A stretch of DNA of 64,000 bases from the NCBI RefSeq assembly GCF_900156465.1, contig NZ_LT707064.1, positions 4,851,001-4,915,000 of the forward strand, given 5' to 3'. The notes under the pieces were generated by a model. That model did not search any database and was not told the DNA's origin. It saw only the letters and a list, made by a program, of their open reading frames with translations. The stretch comes from Pseudomonas sp. 7SR1. Lineage in GTDB: Bacteria; Pseudomonadota; Gammaproteobacteria; Pseudomonadales; Pseudomonadaceae. How positions within the stretch are numbered: position 1 is the stretch's first letter; each line of letters begins with the position of its first letter. The translations under genes were made by a program, and so were the position numbers. Positions 32,866-41,552 of this stretch are shown here, in pieces.

Positions 32866-34283
32866 CAGGCGTCCCGTGTCACGCGCAGGATTTCTTCAGG
32901 AGCGGTCACGCCGCCACGAACCCAACGCTCGCCATCCTCGCGCATGCTGAACATGCCGGCCTGGCGAGCGGCGGCGCGCAAGGCCTGCTCCCCTGCCCCC
33001 TGGTGGATCAGCGTGCGGATGTCATCGTCGATGCAGAACAGTTCATGGATCCCGGTGCGCCCGCTGTAGCCGGTCTGGCTGCAGGCGGCGCATCCTACCG
33101 GGCGCCAGGTGCCGGGTGCCGCCGGGTCGGGTTGTTTGCACTGCGGGCATAGCCTGCGCACCAGTCGCTGGGCCAGCACCCCGAGCATCGACGAGGCCAG
33201 CAGGAACGGTTCGACTCCCATGTCGATCAGACGGTTGATGGCCGACACGGCGTCGTTGGTGTGCAGCGTGGCCAGCACCAGGTGACCGGTCAGGGAGGCC
33301 TGCACCGCGATCTGCGCGGTCTCCAGGTCGCGGATCTCGCCGATCATGATGATGTCCGGGTCCTGGCGCAGGATCGCCCGCAGGGCCAGGGCGAAGGTCA
33401 TGTCGATCTTGGCGTTGACCTGGATCTGGCTGATGCCCGGCAGGTCGTATTCCACCGGGTCTTCCACCGTCAAGATGTTATGAACGCTGGCGTCCAACCG
33501 GGCCAGGGCGGCATACAGGCTGGTGGTCTTGCCGCTGCCGGTGGGGCCGGTGACCAGGACGATTCCGTGGGGCTGACGGATCAGGTGATCGAGCTTGCCC
33601 AGTACATCCGAGTCCATGCCCAGGGTCTCCAGTTGCAGGCGCCCGGCCTGCTTGTCCAGCAGCCGCATCACCACCCGTTCACCATGGCCCGTGGGCACGG
33701 TGGAAACCCGGATATCGATAGGCCTGCCGGCCACCCGCAAGGCAATGCGGCCGTCCTGGGGCAGGCGTTTTTCGGCGATATCGAGCTGGGCCATGATCTT
33801 GATTCGCGACACCAGCGCACCGTGCAGGGCCTTGCGCGGCGAAACCACGTCCCGCAGGGTACCGTCGACCCGGTAGCGCACCACCGAATGGCTCTCGTAG
33901 GGCTCGATGTGAATATCGCTGGCCTCATCCCGGGCCGCCTGGGTCAGCAAGGCGTTGATCATGCGGATCACCGGCGCGCCGTCCTGGGTATCGAGCAGGT
34001 CGGTGATCTCGGGAATGTCCTGCATCAAGCGGTCGAGGTCCACCTCGTTTTCCGCCGCGCCCACCACGGCGGCAGCGCTGCCGGTGTCGGCGTAGGCGCT
34101 GTTGAGCAGGCCTTCGATGTCGTCTTCGCGCACCCGCTCCAGCCGCACCTCGCCGAACTGACGACGGACTTCGCTGATGGACCAGCCCGGCGTGGAAGGA
34201 CACACCATCAGCACGGCCCCCTCTTCGCCCTGGCGCAGCACCAGGCGTTGGGCCTTGGCCCAGGCGTATGGGAGAGTGTTCAT
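32865..34283 (-). CDS. hxcR: Type II secretion ATPase GspE (HxcR)
   Basis: A 472-residue cytoplasmic ATPase that drives pseudopilus assembly. Walker A GPTGSGKT lies at 246-253. The Asp box (TVEDPVEYDLPG), Walker B (IIMIGEIRD) and His box (GHLVLATLHTND) follow, and a zinc-binding CPQC...CAAC pair lies at about 400-425. The ATG at 34283 was chosen because MNTLPYAWAK gives the family length; ten codons upstream are open but read as non-coding. A REPIN fills the 181-bp gap to hxcQ. Confidence 0.95.
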   Translation of the reverse strand: MNTLPYAWAKAQRLVLRQGEEGAVLMVCPSTPGWSISEVRRQFGEVRLERVREDDIEGLLNSAYADTGSAAAVVGAAENEVDLDRLMQDIPEITDLLDTQDGAPVIRMINALLTQAARDEASDIHIEPYESHSVVRYRVDGTLRDVVSPRKALHGALVSRIKIMAQLDIAEKRLPQDGRIALRVAGRPIDIRVSTVPTGHGERVVMRLLDKQAGRLQLETLGMDSDVLGKLDHLIRQPHGIVLVTGPTGSGKTTSLYAALARLDASVHNILTVEDPVEYDLPGISQIQVNAKIDMTFALALRAILRQDPDIIMIGEIRDLETAQIAVQASLTGHLVLATLHTNDAVSAINRLIDMGVEPFLLASSMLGVLAQRLVRRLCPQCKQPDPAAPGTWRPVGCAACSQTGYSGRTGIHELFCIDDDIRTLIHQGAGEQALRAAARQAGMFSMREDGERWVRGGVTAPEEILRVTRDA

Positions 34284-34319
34284 GCCGACACCTCGACCCC
34301 AAGAAACACACATGCCGCC

Positions 34320-34409
34320 TGTGGGAGCGAGCTGGCTCGCGGTAGCGGCGGTACGGTTGCAATGAGGTTGAGTGAACTGCCGTCATCGCGAGCAGGCTCG
34401 CTCCCACAG
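34320..34409. repeat. REPIN inside the hxc operon (hxcQ-hxcR gap)
   Basis: TGTGGGAGCGAGCTGGCTCGCGGTAGCGG at the left is mirrored by TCATCGCGAGCAGGCTCGCTCCCACA at the right. It is the only sizeable gap between the genes of the minus-strand hxc run, so it could reduce downstream expression or protect the upstream mRNA. Confidence 0.85.
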
Positions 34410-34464
34410 ACTCTTGGGCTGGCTTCAGCCTTGCGCATGCCGCGAACACTCAGAGGGCTGATGC

Positions 34465-36825
34465 TCATTGACGAGAATCTCCCTCGACCGGCACCGCCTT
34501 GATCGCCGCCCTCGGGGTTTGCAGCCCGACCGGCGCCGCGCCGGGGATCGCCTTGGCCGAGGCCGGCAGTTGCGGCGCCTGCATGTCCGGCATGGCCCAA
34601 CTGCGCTCCGGTTGCAGCAGGCCCTGGGCGCGGCGCATGAAGTCGTAGCGATTGAGGGTGATGCCGCGCCCCGCCGCCGTGTCACGGATAATGTAGGGCC
34701 GCAGGAACACCATCAGGTTGGTCTTGGTGATCTGCCGCCGTTCATTGCGAAACAGCGCACCGATGCCAGGGAGGGTCGACAGCCATGGCACCGCGTCGTT
34801 GCTCTGGCTGTAGCCATCCTGAAGCAGCCCGCCCAGGACCATGATCTGCCCGTCGTCCAGCAGGATGCTGGTGTCGATGGCGCGCTTGTTGGTGACAATC
34901 CCGGTGGTGCCGGAGGCGCGGTTATCGACGCTGCTGACCTCCTGATAGATATCGAGCTTGACCGTGCCGCCCTCGGAAATCTGCGGCCGCACGTTGAGCT
35001 TCAGGCCCACTTCCTCGCGGGTCACGGTCTGGAACGGGTTGTTGCTGGTGCCGCCGCCCCCGGTGACATAGCTGCCACTGACGAAGGGGATGGTCTGGCC
35101 GACGAAGATACTCGCGGCTTCGTTGTCCAGGGTCAGCAGGTTCGGCGTCGACAGCACGTTGGTGCCGCCCTTGCTTTTCAAGGCCCTGGCCAGGACTTTC
35201 AGGTCGAGGATCTTGCCAATGCCGGGAATGTCCACGGTGCCGTTGACCACCCCCAGGTTCAGGCCCGGGGGCAGTACGTCGATGCTGGTCTTGCCGTTGA
35301 GGTTGAGCCCCGTGCCGCCGAGATTGACGCCTCCGATCACGCCGCTGCCACCGAGATCGCCGGTCTGCCATTGCACGCCGAATTCGCTGGCGTCGTCCTC
35401 GCCGACCTCCACGATCAGGCTTTCGATCACCACCTGGGCCCGGCGCTGGTCCAGCAGGTCGATGACTTCCCGCAGGTTGCGGTAGAGCGGATCCGGCGCC
35501 GAGATCAGCAAGGTGTTGGTGGTGGCATCGGCCTGGATGGTCACACCGCCGGCGCTGAACGCGGTGCTCTGCTCGTTCTGTGTCGAGGCTGAAGCCTGCC
35601 CGCTGCTGCCCTGGCCGTATCCGCCGCTGGTGGGGGCGACCGCGCCGCTGTTCCCGCTGCTGCCATCACCGCTGCTGCCCTGGCTGCCCTGGCCGTTGGT
35701 GCTGGCGCCCATGCCGCTGAGCACCGAGCGCGAGTTGTCGTGGCCCTCGGTTTCGCTCTCCCCGGTCAGCAGGCCGCGCAGGGCCTGGGCCAGTTTGCCG
35801 GCCTGGGCGTTGCGCAGGTACACCACGTGCAGGTTGCTCGGATTGTTCTGGGCATTGTCGAGCTTGTAGATCAGGTTGCGCGCCAGCTCGGTGCGCTCGG
35901 GGCTGCCAGCGCGAATGATGATGGCGTTGGAGCGCGGGTCGCCGATCACGTTGATCTTCTGGGTCTGGTCACCGCCCTGGGTTTCCAGCAGGTCGGAGAC
36001 CATCTGCGCGATGTCCACGGCAATGCCGTTCTGGATGGGCACCACGTCGGTGTCGATGGCGCTGGGGGTGTCGATGCCTTCAATGAGCTGCGCCACCCGC
36101 GTCAGGTTCTCGGCGTAGTCGGTGACGACGATGGTGTTGTTGCCGGGGTACGCGTTGATCGGGTTGTTGGGCGAAACGATGGGCCGCAACACCGGGATCA
36201 GGTTCACCGCGTTCTCGTATTGCAGGCGAAAGGTGCGGGTCAGCATGCCGTTGCCGGCCGGTTTGTCGGCACTGTAGATCGGCCCGCCCAGCAGCTTGGC
36301 ATCGGCTTCGGGCACCACTTGGGCCACGCCGCCCACGTCCACCACACTGAAGCCCTGCATGCGCAGCGCCGCCAGCAGCATGTCGTAGGCCTGATGGGCG
36401 GGCACTTGGCCCTCGGATACCAGGGTCAGGTTGCCCTTGACCCTGGGGTCCACCAGGAACTGCTGCCCGGTCGAGCGGGACAAGGCTCGCACCACGGCCT
36501 GGATATCGGCCTCGACGAAGTTCAGCGTGACAGGTTGATCCCCCAGCGGATTGCGCCCAGGCGTGCTGGCGCGGGCTTCGCGACTGCGGGACGTGAGATC
36601 GACCGGATGCCTCGCCGCAGGTTTCTGTTCCCGCGAGGCCTGGGCCCGCTGCCGGTCCAGCAACGCGTCGCCCGTGCGCTGGGTATTGCCCAGCGGCATG
36701 CCCAGCTCACTGTCCACCAGCAAGGGTGGCTGCGAGGCTGGCGGCGTGCTGTTGCAGGCGCTCAACGCGAGCAACAGCAACGGCGCGGCCTTGTGCCAAT
36801 GACGTGGATATCTGGCCCCCTTCAT
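34465..36825 (-). CDS. hxcQ: Type II secretin GspD (HxcQ), predicted lipoprotein
   Basis: A 786-residue outer-membrane secretin. The signal peptide ends in a lipobox (LLLALSA-CNST), so the mature protein should be acylated. HxcQ of P. aeruginosa is likewise a lipoprotein that reaches the outer membrane without a pilotin. N-domains with repeated VxVxDxAxNLxxVxxLI patterns follow (TLNFVEADIQAVVRALS, NTIVVTDYAENLTRVAQLIE). A Gly/Ser-rich low-complexity insert lies at about 365-420. The C-terminal secretin domain carries VVIESLIVEVGEDDASEFGVQW and VPWLSTLPGIGALFRNER. Its ATG overlaps the hxcZ stop by 4 bp. Confidence 0.95.
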   Translation of the reverse strand: MKGARYPRHWHKAAPLLLLALSACNSTPPASQPPLLVDSELGMPLGNTQRTGDALLDRQRAQASREQKPAARHPVDLTSRSREARASTPGRNPLGDQPVTLNFVEADIQAVVRALSRSTGQQFLVDPRVKGNLTLVSEGQVPAHQAYDMLLAALRMQGFSVVDVGGVAQVVPEADAKLLGGPIYSADKPAGNGMLTRTFRLQYENAVNLIPVLRPIVSPNNPINAYPGNNTIVVTDYAENLTRVAQLIEGIDTPSAIDTDVVPIQNGIAVDIAQMVSDLLETQGGDQTQKINVIGDPRSNAIIIRAGSPERTELARNLIYKLDNAQNNPSNLHVVYLRNAQAGKLAQALRGLLTGESETEGHDNSRSVLSGMGASTNGQGSQGSSGDGSSGNSGAVAPTSGGYGQGSSGQASASTQNEQSTAFSAGGVTIQADATTNTLLISAPDPLYRNLREVIDLLDQRRAQVVIESLIVEVGEDDASEFGVQWQTGDLGGSGVIGGVNLGGTGLNLNGKTSIDVLPPGLNLGVVNGTVDIPGIGKILDLKVLARALKSKGGTNVLSTPNLLTLDNEAASIFVGQTIPFVSGSYVTGGGGTSNNPFQTVTREEVGLKLNVRPQISEGGTVKLDIYQEVSSVDNRASGTTGIVTNKRAIDTSILLDDGQIMVLGGLLQDGYSQSNDAVPWLSTLPGIGALFRNERRQITKTNLMVFLRPYIIRDTAAGRGITLNRYDFMRRAQGLLQPERSWAMPDMQAPQLPASAKAIPGAAPVGLQTPRAAIKAVPVEGDSRQ

Positions 36826-37382
36826 GAAGCTTCCTTAGCGCCTTGCGCCTGATCCATGCGAACGGTTCCGGACAATGTGCCGGCGGTGTCGGTGTCGTCG
36901 GAACTGGCCGGGCCCGTGCGTTGCAAGCGGGCCTCGATCACTTCCAGGGAAGATCGTCCGGGATAGCTCAGCAACCAGTCGATCGCGCCATCGGCCGGAG
37001 CGTCCTGGAGGGTCAGTTGCCAGGCGTTGTTACCCGGGTCGGCAGCCTGCAGCTGATAATGTTCGCCCAGTCCGCTGGCCTCCAGGGTCTGACGCAATGC
37101 CGACTCGACCGGCTGCCCCTGGGCAGGCCCGCCGACATCCCGCAGCAGCACCTCCAGCGCTTCGGTCTGCGAACGCAGCTTGGGGGTTTCGGCCTGCCAA
37201 TAGGCGATGGTCTTGAGCGGCGGCTGGATCAGGACCAGCCAGACCAGGCAGCTGCCCAACACCAGCGCCGCCAGGGACACGGCGCGCCGCTCTCTCAACG
37301 CCAGGCCCTGCCAGGCGCCCTTGAGACGCGAACGCAGGGTCTGCCAGCGAACCTTCAGTCGGGTCAGGGAGGGGTTACTCAT
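36822..37382 (-). CDS. hxcZ: Type II secretion protein GspM (HxcZ)
   Basis: A 186-residue bitopic inner-membrane protein with a short cytoplasmic N-terminus, one transmembrane helix at about 37-57 (AVSLAALVLGSCLVWLVLI) and a periplasmic domain ending in a ferredoxin-like fold (GAIDWLLSYPGRSSLEVIEA). It pairs with GspL in the inner-membrane platform. The ATG at 37382 begins MSNPSLTRLKVRW. Upstream codons in the same frame overlap hxcY and look like shadow sequence. It overlaps hxcY by 8 bp and hxcQ by 4 bp. Confidence 0.85.
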   Translation of the reverse strand: MSNPSLTRLKVRWQTLRSRLKGAWQGLALRERRAVSLAALVLGSCLVWLVLIQPPLKTIAYWQAETPKLRSQTEALEVLLRDVGGPAQGQPVESALRQTLEASGLGEHYQLQAADPGNNAWQLTLQDAPADGAIDWLLSYPGRSSLEVIEARLQRTGPASSDDTDTAGTLSGTVRMDQAQGAKEAS

Positions 37383-38556
37383 CGTCGGCTTCCGAGGTGT
37401 CGTCGGGGGTGTCCGCGGCACCCGTACCGTTCGAGGCCGTACGCAACAACCAGCCCTGCTCGATGGCGACGACGTCGATGCCGGCCTGGGCCAGGGGCAT
37501 TTTCCAATCGTCCGCGGCGGTGGCTTTCTGCGCATCGGCGACGACGGTCAGGCGTAGCTCACCGTTATCGAAGACCAGGGTTTGCACGTTGCCGCCCATG
37601 AAGGGCATGGCGCTGCCGGCCTGTCGCACAAGGGCAGCGAAGCGCCGGGCCGGATCGGTGGCCGAGCCCTCGCGACGGGCAGCGATCTGCTGACGCGCCT
37701 GTTGCAATGGGTTGAGGACCACCGGCAACTGCGGAAACGCCTGCTTCACCCGCTGGGTCATCTGCGCCTTGAGCCGTTGCCCCTGGGCTGCCTGGCGGGC
37801 AGCGTAGAGATTCAGGCCAACGACCCAGACCACCAGGGCCAGCGCGCAGATCGCCGCCGCCCGGCCCCAGCCCCCACGTCCGGTCGTTCGCTGGTTCAGC
37901 CCCCCATGCAAGCCCCAGCCCGGCACGGCACCCGCCAGGCGCTGGCTTGCCGGCAAGGTCGCGATGGAAGGCTGCGGCGGCGACTCTCCCACCCAGTGCA
38001 AACCCGGCCCGGCGTCCATCAGCCATAGGTCCGCGGTCTCCCCGACCAGCGGCTGTACCTCGGCATGCTGCGGGCCATGGCGCACCAGCAGATGCCCGTC
38101 TTCGATACAGGCCACCGGTCCGGCCAAGGCCGGCAAGGCGTAGGCCGCCGGGTAAAGGCCGCGCAACCTCAGGCCGACCTGTTGCAGGAGGCGGCCGAGC
38201 AGGTTGAGCGACTCGCGGTCCAGCCAGGCAATCGACACCTGTCCATCGGGGTCCCGAGGGCCGTGGGCGACCTGCATCCGCTCGCAGGCCCCGAGCATCA
38301 GGGCCTGGGCCGCGCAGGTCACCGCCGCACTGATTTTCGCCGCCGGTAGCGAAGGCAGTTCCAACCGGGTCAGCAAACTGTCCCGGGGATGAAGGAAGCA
38401 TTCTACCGACAGGTGTTTGGCGCCCTGCCCCAAGGCCCGGAGGCTGCTGCGCCCGTGTTCGCTCACCCGCCCCTGGCGGTCCAGCCAGGCAAACGCCAAT
38501 GGCGTGTCGAGGTCCAGGCTCTCCAGCGGCGCCAGCGCTACCCGCAGCCGCTTCAT
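37375..38556 (-). CDS. hxcY: Type II secretion protein GspL (HxcY)
   Basis: A 393-residue protein. The N-terminal cytoplasmic actin-like domain (MKRLRVALAPLESLDLDTPL ... FLHPRDSLLTRLELPSLP) docks the GspE ATPase. A transmembrane helix lies at about 242-262 (AAAICALALVVWVVGLNLY) and a periplasmic domain follows. The much longer open frame upstream lies within hxcX and is a shadow; the ATG at 38556 overlaps the hxcX stop (ATGA). The acidic C-terminus (DTPDDTSEADDE) is unremarkable. Position between GspK and GspM genes fits GspL. Confidence 0.87.
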   Translation of the reverse strand: MKRLRVALAPLESLDLDTPLAFAWLDRQGRVSEHGRSSLRALGQGAKHLSVECFLHPRDSLLTRLELPSLPAAKISAAVTCAAQALMLGACERMQVAHGPRDPDGQVSIAWLDRESLNLLGRLLQQVGLRLRGLYPAAYALPALAGPVACIEDGHLLVRHGPQHAEVQPLVGETADLWLMDAGPGLHWVGESPPQPSIATLPASQRLAGAVPGWGLHGGLNQRTTGRGGWGRAAAICALALVVWVVGLNLYAARQAAQGQRLKAQMTQRVKQAFPQLPVVLNPLQQARQQIAARREGSATDPARRFAALVRQAGSAMPFMGGNVQTLVFDNGELRLTVVADAQKATAADDWKMPLAQAGIDVVAIEQGWLLRTASNGTGAADTPDDTSEADDE

Positions 38557-39539
38557 ACACCCACCCGTGACCAGATCACCTGGGGCAGCCGATCCGGGCT
38601 GCGCTGCAGCAACGCGTCCAGTTCGACCCGACGCTGACCGCTGTGGGCCTGGCCGCGCAAGCGGAACCAGTCGCTGGTGATGCCGACCTTGACGGCGGTG
38701 GTTTCCAACTGCGGCATGCGCAGGCGATTGACGAAATCGCCGCGATTGATGAACCAGTGGCCACCGTCGCGCTCGGCCACCAATGCCTGGGCCTGTTGCA
38801 GCGACAGTCCGGGTACGTAGGCAGCCAGCACCTGGGCACTGGCGGTATTGCCGTTGAGCCAGGTGTTGGCCGGCAGCACGGTGACATGGGGCGCCAGGGT
38901 CTCCAGTATCTTGGTCGTGACCCCCTTGAGGCCGTGCAGATCCTGCAACGTGCGTATCATCGGCCGCGTGGGCGCCAGCGGCGTGCCGTCGGCGTGGGGC
39001 GAGGTGTCGCGACCGCTGTCGAAGGTGTGAGCCGTCGTCGTGGCATTCGTGCGCTCGGTGTCCGGCAATCTCGGGTACCCCGCGATGACGCGTTCGACGA
39101 TGCGCCCGCGTACCGCCGCGGCAACACCCAGTTGCTCGCACAGCCGTTCGAAGGCCCGTAGTTGCTCCGGGTCCACCCGCTCGTTGGCGACGAGGTTGCG
39201 CAGGTTGAACTTGCCTTGCTCGTCTTCCAGGTGTCCTTCGAACGGCGTTTCGACCGCGCTCGAACCCGGTATCACGATGGGTTTCGCCCAAGGCTGGCCG
39301 AAACGCGTCAAGGGATCACGCTGGCGGGCCTCCCACAGCAGTTGGCGGCTCCATTGCAGGCCGCCTTGCAAGCGTGCCGTTCCCTGGATACGTAGCTGTT
39401 CGGCCTCCACGCTACGGGTGAAGAGGGTCTGGCGGGCCAGCATGCCGCCAGCGATGACTGCCACCACCGCGGCGATCAACAACGCGCTGATGACGGCCAT
39501 GCCACGCTGCTTCGCGCCGTTGGGCGAATCCGTGCGCAT
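38553..39539 (-). CDS. hxcX: Type II secretion minor pseudopilin GspK (HxcX)
   Basis: A 328-residue protein with a short basic leader and a prepilin-like hydrophobic helix (GMAVISALLIAAVVAVIAGG, residues about 13-33), followed by the large GspK globular domain (EGHLEDEQGKFNLRNLV, LNGNTASAQVLAAYVPGLS). GspK caps the pseudopilus tip. A GTG one codon upstream (39542) is an alternative start, but AAGGAA is better spaced for the ATG. The stop overlaps hxcY by 4 bp and the gene starts 8 bp after hxcT. Confidence 0.9.
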   Translation of the reverse strand: MRTDSPNGAKQRGMAVISALLIAAVVAVIAGGMLARQTLFTRSVEAEQLRIQGTARLQGGLQWSRQLLWEARQRDPLTRFGQPWAKPIVIPGSSAVETPFEGHLEDEQGKFNLRNLVANERVDPEQLRAFERLCEQLGVAAAVRGRIVERVIAGYPRLPDTERTNATTTAHTFDSGRDTSPHADGTPLAPTRPMIRTLQDLHGLKGVTTKILETLAPHVTVLPANTWLNGNTASAQVLAAYVPGLSLQQAQALVAERDGGHWFINRGDFVNRLRMPQLETTAVKVGITSDWFRLRGQAHSGQRRVELDALLQRSPDRLPQVIWSRVGV

Positions 39540-39547
39540 CACGTTCC

Positions 39548-39997
39548 TTACAGCTGCCAGGAACCGATGTCGGCGTTGACCCCGTCGCCGTCGGGCTGGC
39601 CGTCGGCACCCAGGGAAAACACATCGACTTCACCATTGGCACCGGGGTTGAGGTAGTTATAGGGACGACCCCACGGATCGTTGGGCAGGCGCTCCAGATA
39701 GGAACGCCAGGTGCTGTTCTTGACATCGGCCGGCCGCTCGACCAGGACCTTGAGGCCCTGGTTCATGCTCGGGTAGCTGCCGTGGTCCAGACGATAGAGC
39801 TTCAAGGCCTGCATCAGGCCGCCAATGTCCTGTTTGGCCGCCGTCGCCCGCGCCTGGTCAGGCCGGTCGAGCACCTTCGGCACCACCATCGCCGCCAGGA
39901 TGCCGAGGATGACCACCACGACCATGATTTCTATAAGGGTGAAGCCGCGCTGCCCGCTGGGGCCTTGGGGACGGGCAGTGTAACGGGCGATCTGCAT
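39548..39997 (-). CDS. hxcT: Type II secretion major pseudopilin GspG (HxcT)
   Basis: A 149-residue pseudopilin with the prepilin peptidase site G-FTLIEIMVVVVILGI at about residue 18, and the GspG C-terminal calcium-site region (LPNDPWGRPYNYLNPGANGE, FSLGADGQPDGDGVNADIGSW). It polymerises into the secretion pseudopilus after cleavage. The ATG at 39997 (MQIARYTARPQGPS) is preferred over one 45 bases upstream because it leaves a normal leader. It begins the large minus-strand hxc run; hxcV lies divergently about 150 bp away. Confidence 0.94.
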   Translation of the reverse strand: MQIARYTARPQGPSGQRGFTLIEIMVVVVILGILAAMVVPKVLDRPDQARATAAKQDIGGLMQALKLYRLDHGSYPSMNQGLKVLVERPADVKNSTWRSYLERLPNDPWGRPYNYLNPGANGEVDVFSLGADGQPDGDGVNADIGSWQL

Positions 39998-40147
39998 CTC
40001 GACGGTCCTTCGCTGGATTCGATTCGAGGCGCAGTGTTGCAAGAAAATATGTCAGTGATATTGAAATTGGTCAGGAGCTTGCGTCTTCAATCGGTCACGA
40101 ACCCCGGCTAGCCTTGCAGGCTTGCCTTCACCGATCGAGTCCTAGCC

Positions 40148-40522
40148 ATGTGCCGCCCCGCTCCACAAGCCGGCTTCACCCTGATCGAAGTGCTGGTGGC
40201 CCTGGCGATCATTGCCGTGGCCATGTCGGCCGCGGTGCGCGTGGCCGCAGTGATGACCCAAGGCAATGGCCTGTTGCGCGACAAATCCATCGCCCTGCTG
40301 GCCGCCCGTACCCAACTGGCGCAGTTGCGTCTGCAAGGCCGCTTCACCCCGGGCACCCGGGTATCGGACTGCGACCAGGGGCGACTGCTGCTGCGCTGTG
40401 AACAGACCCTGCGCCCGGCGGAGAACGGGCGGATGCTGCGGGTCGAACTGAGCGTGTCCGACCGCAGCCGCGAGGCGCCGCCACTGGCCCGGCTGGAGAC
40501 GCTGGTCGGTCGGGAAAAATGA
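40148..40522 (+). CDS. hxcV: Type II secretion minor pseudopilin GspI (HxcV)
   Basis: A 124-residue minor pseudopilin with leader MCRPAPQAG and the cleavage/methylation motif G-FTLIEVLVALAIIAVAM. The mature part has LAARTQLAQLRLQG and a pair of cysteines (SDCDQ, LRCEQ). GspI joins GspJ and GspK at the pseudopilus tip. It is on the plus strand, divergent from hxcT and facing hxcP with a 26-bp gap. Confidence 0.9.
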   Translation: MCRPAPQAGFTLIEVLVALAIIAVAMSAAVRVAAVMTQGNGLLRDKSIALLAARTQLAQLRLQGRFTPGTRVSDCDQGRLLLRCEQTLRPAENGRMLRVELSVSDRSREAPPLARLETLVGREK

Positions 40523-40548
40523 GCGCCGGACCTGCGTCCGCTCGCTGT

Positions 40549-40980
40549 TCAACGACGTATCAGGGAAGGCAGGCTCACCGAATCCGGCAGTCGGGCCAGG
40601 GGTAGCCGGGTCTGCTGGTTGCCGCGTTCGATCACCACCGCTTGCGCCTCGATCGACACCAGGCGTATGCCGGGGGCCACTCTCTCGCCCACCAGGAAAC
40701 CGCGGGGTGGCCCGTCGTTGAGGCTGAGGATCGCCACAGCCGCGCGGGCACCGGCCATGACGCCGCTGACCTTGATGTCCACTGATGCCGGCTGGCTGGA
40801 AAACCACTGCAACGCCGGGTTATCGGAACGCTCGGCCATGCGTTGCGGCGTCACGTCCGGTGTGCGGGATTCGGCGGATGTCGTCAATAACGAAGACCAG
40901 GTCGCCACCCCGGCCAGCGCCGCCAACAGGCCTAGCGCCTGGACGATCTGCGCCGGCGACACACGCTCTATGAGGGACAT
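40549..40980 (-). CDS. hxcP: Type II secretion protein GspC, short form (HxcP)
   Basis: A 143-residue inner-membrane protein with one helix near the N-terminus (about 12-32, IVQALGLLAALAGVATW) and a GspC homology-region domain (GVMAGARAAVAILSLNDGPP, FLVGERVAPGIRLVSIEAQA). It would link the platform to the HxcQ secretin N-domain. The PDZ or coiled-coil domain found at the C-terminus of longer GspC proteins is absent, as expected for Hxc-type systems. It sits between hxcV and hxcU but on the other strand. Confidence 0.87.
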   Translation of the reverse strand: MSLIERVSPAQIVQALGLLAALAGVATWSSLLTTSAESRTPDVTPQRMAERSDNPALQWFSSQPASVDIKVSGVMAGARAAVAILSLNDGPPRGFLVGERVAPGIRLVSIEAQAVVIERGNQQTRLPLARLPDSVSLPSLIRR

Positions 40981-41099
40981 GACCTGACTCTCCTTGTATT
41001 GATTCCGACATTCAGCGTACGCGTCAATTCTCTCCGTTTTATTTCACATGCTTATCATCTTCGCCGTGCAGGATGACGCTCAACGCAAAGGAGCGCGCC

Positions 41100-41552
41100 A
41101 TGGGCCGGGACAGGCTGCGGGGATTCACCCTGATCGAATTGATGGTGGTGCTGGTGATCGTCGGAATCGCCAGCGCCGCCGTGAGCCTGAGTATCCGGCC
41201 CGATCCGTTGAAGTTGCTGCGCCAGGACGCCGAACGTCTGGCGCAATTGCTGCAACTGGCCCAGACCGAAGCCCGCGTCGACGGGCGCCCTATCACCTGG
41301 CGCGCAGATGCCAAGGGGTTCGGCTTCAGCCGTCGTGCCGACCAGGGGACCGGCCTGGACCGCTTCAAGGACGATCCGCAGCTGCGCCCGCGTCGCTGGC
41401 AGAGTTCCTCCCTGCAAGTCGATATCGAACCGGGGCCACGTGTCGTCCTGAGCGCCGAATGGATTTCCGAGCCCCTGCAGATTCGCCTGTCGGATGGCCT
41501 CAACAGCCTCACCGTGCAACGCAGTGACGCCGGACGGATACAGGTCCGATGA
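41100..41552 (+). CDS. hxcU: Type II secretion minor pseudopilin GspH (HxcU)
   Basis: A 150-residue minor pseudopilin with leader MGRDRLRG and the prepilin motif G-FTLIELMVVLVIVGIAS, then the typical DAERLAQLLQLAQTEARVDG helix. The ATG at 41100 is preceded by AAAGGAG at good spacing; an in-frame ATG 27 bases upstream lacks this. Its stop overlaps the hxcW start by 4 bp. Confidence 0.9.
   Translation: MGRDRLRGFTLIELMVVLVIVGIASAAVSLSIRPDPLKLLRQDAERLAQLLQLAQTEARVDGRPITWRADAKGFGFSRRADQGTGLDRFKDDPQLRPRRWQSSSLQVDIEPGPRVVLSAEWISEPLQIRLSDGLNSLTVQRSDAGRIQVR

Noticed and set aside
40981..41099. PHO box search upstream of hxcU and hxcT
   Set aside because: No 7-4-7 element with a convincing match to CTGTCAT was found in the hxcP-hxcU or hxcT-hxcV gaps.
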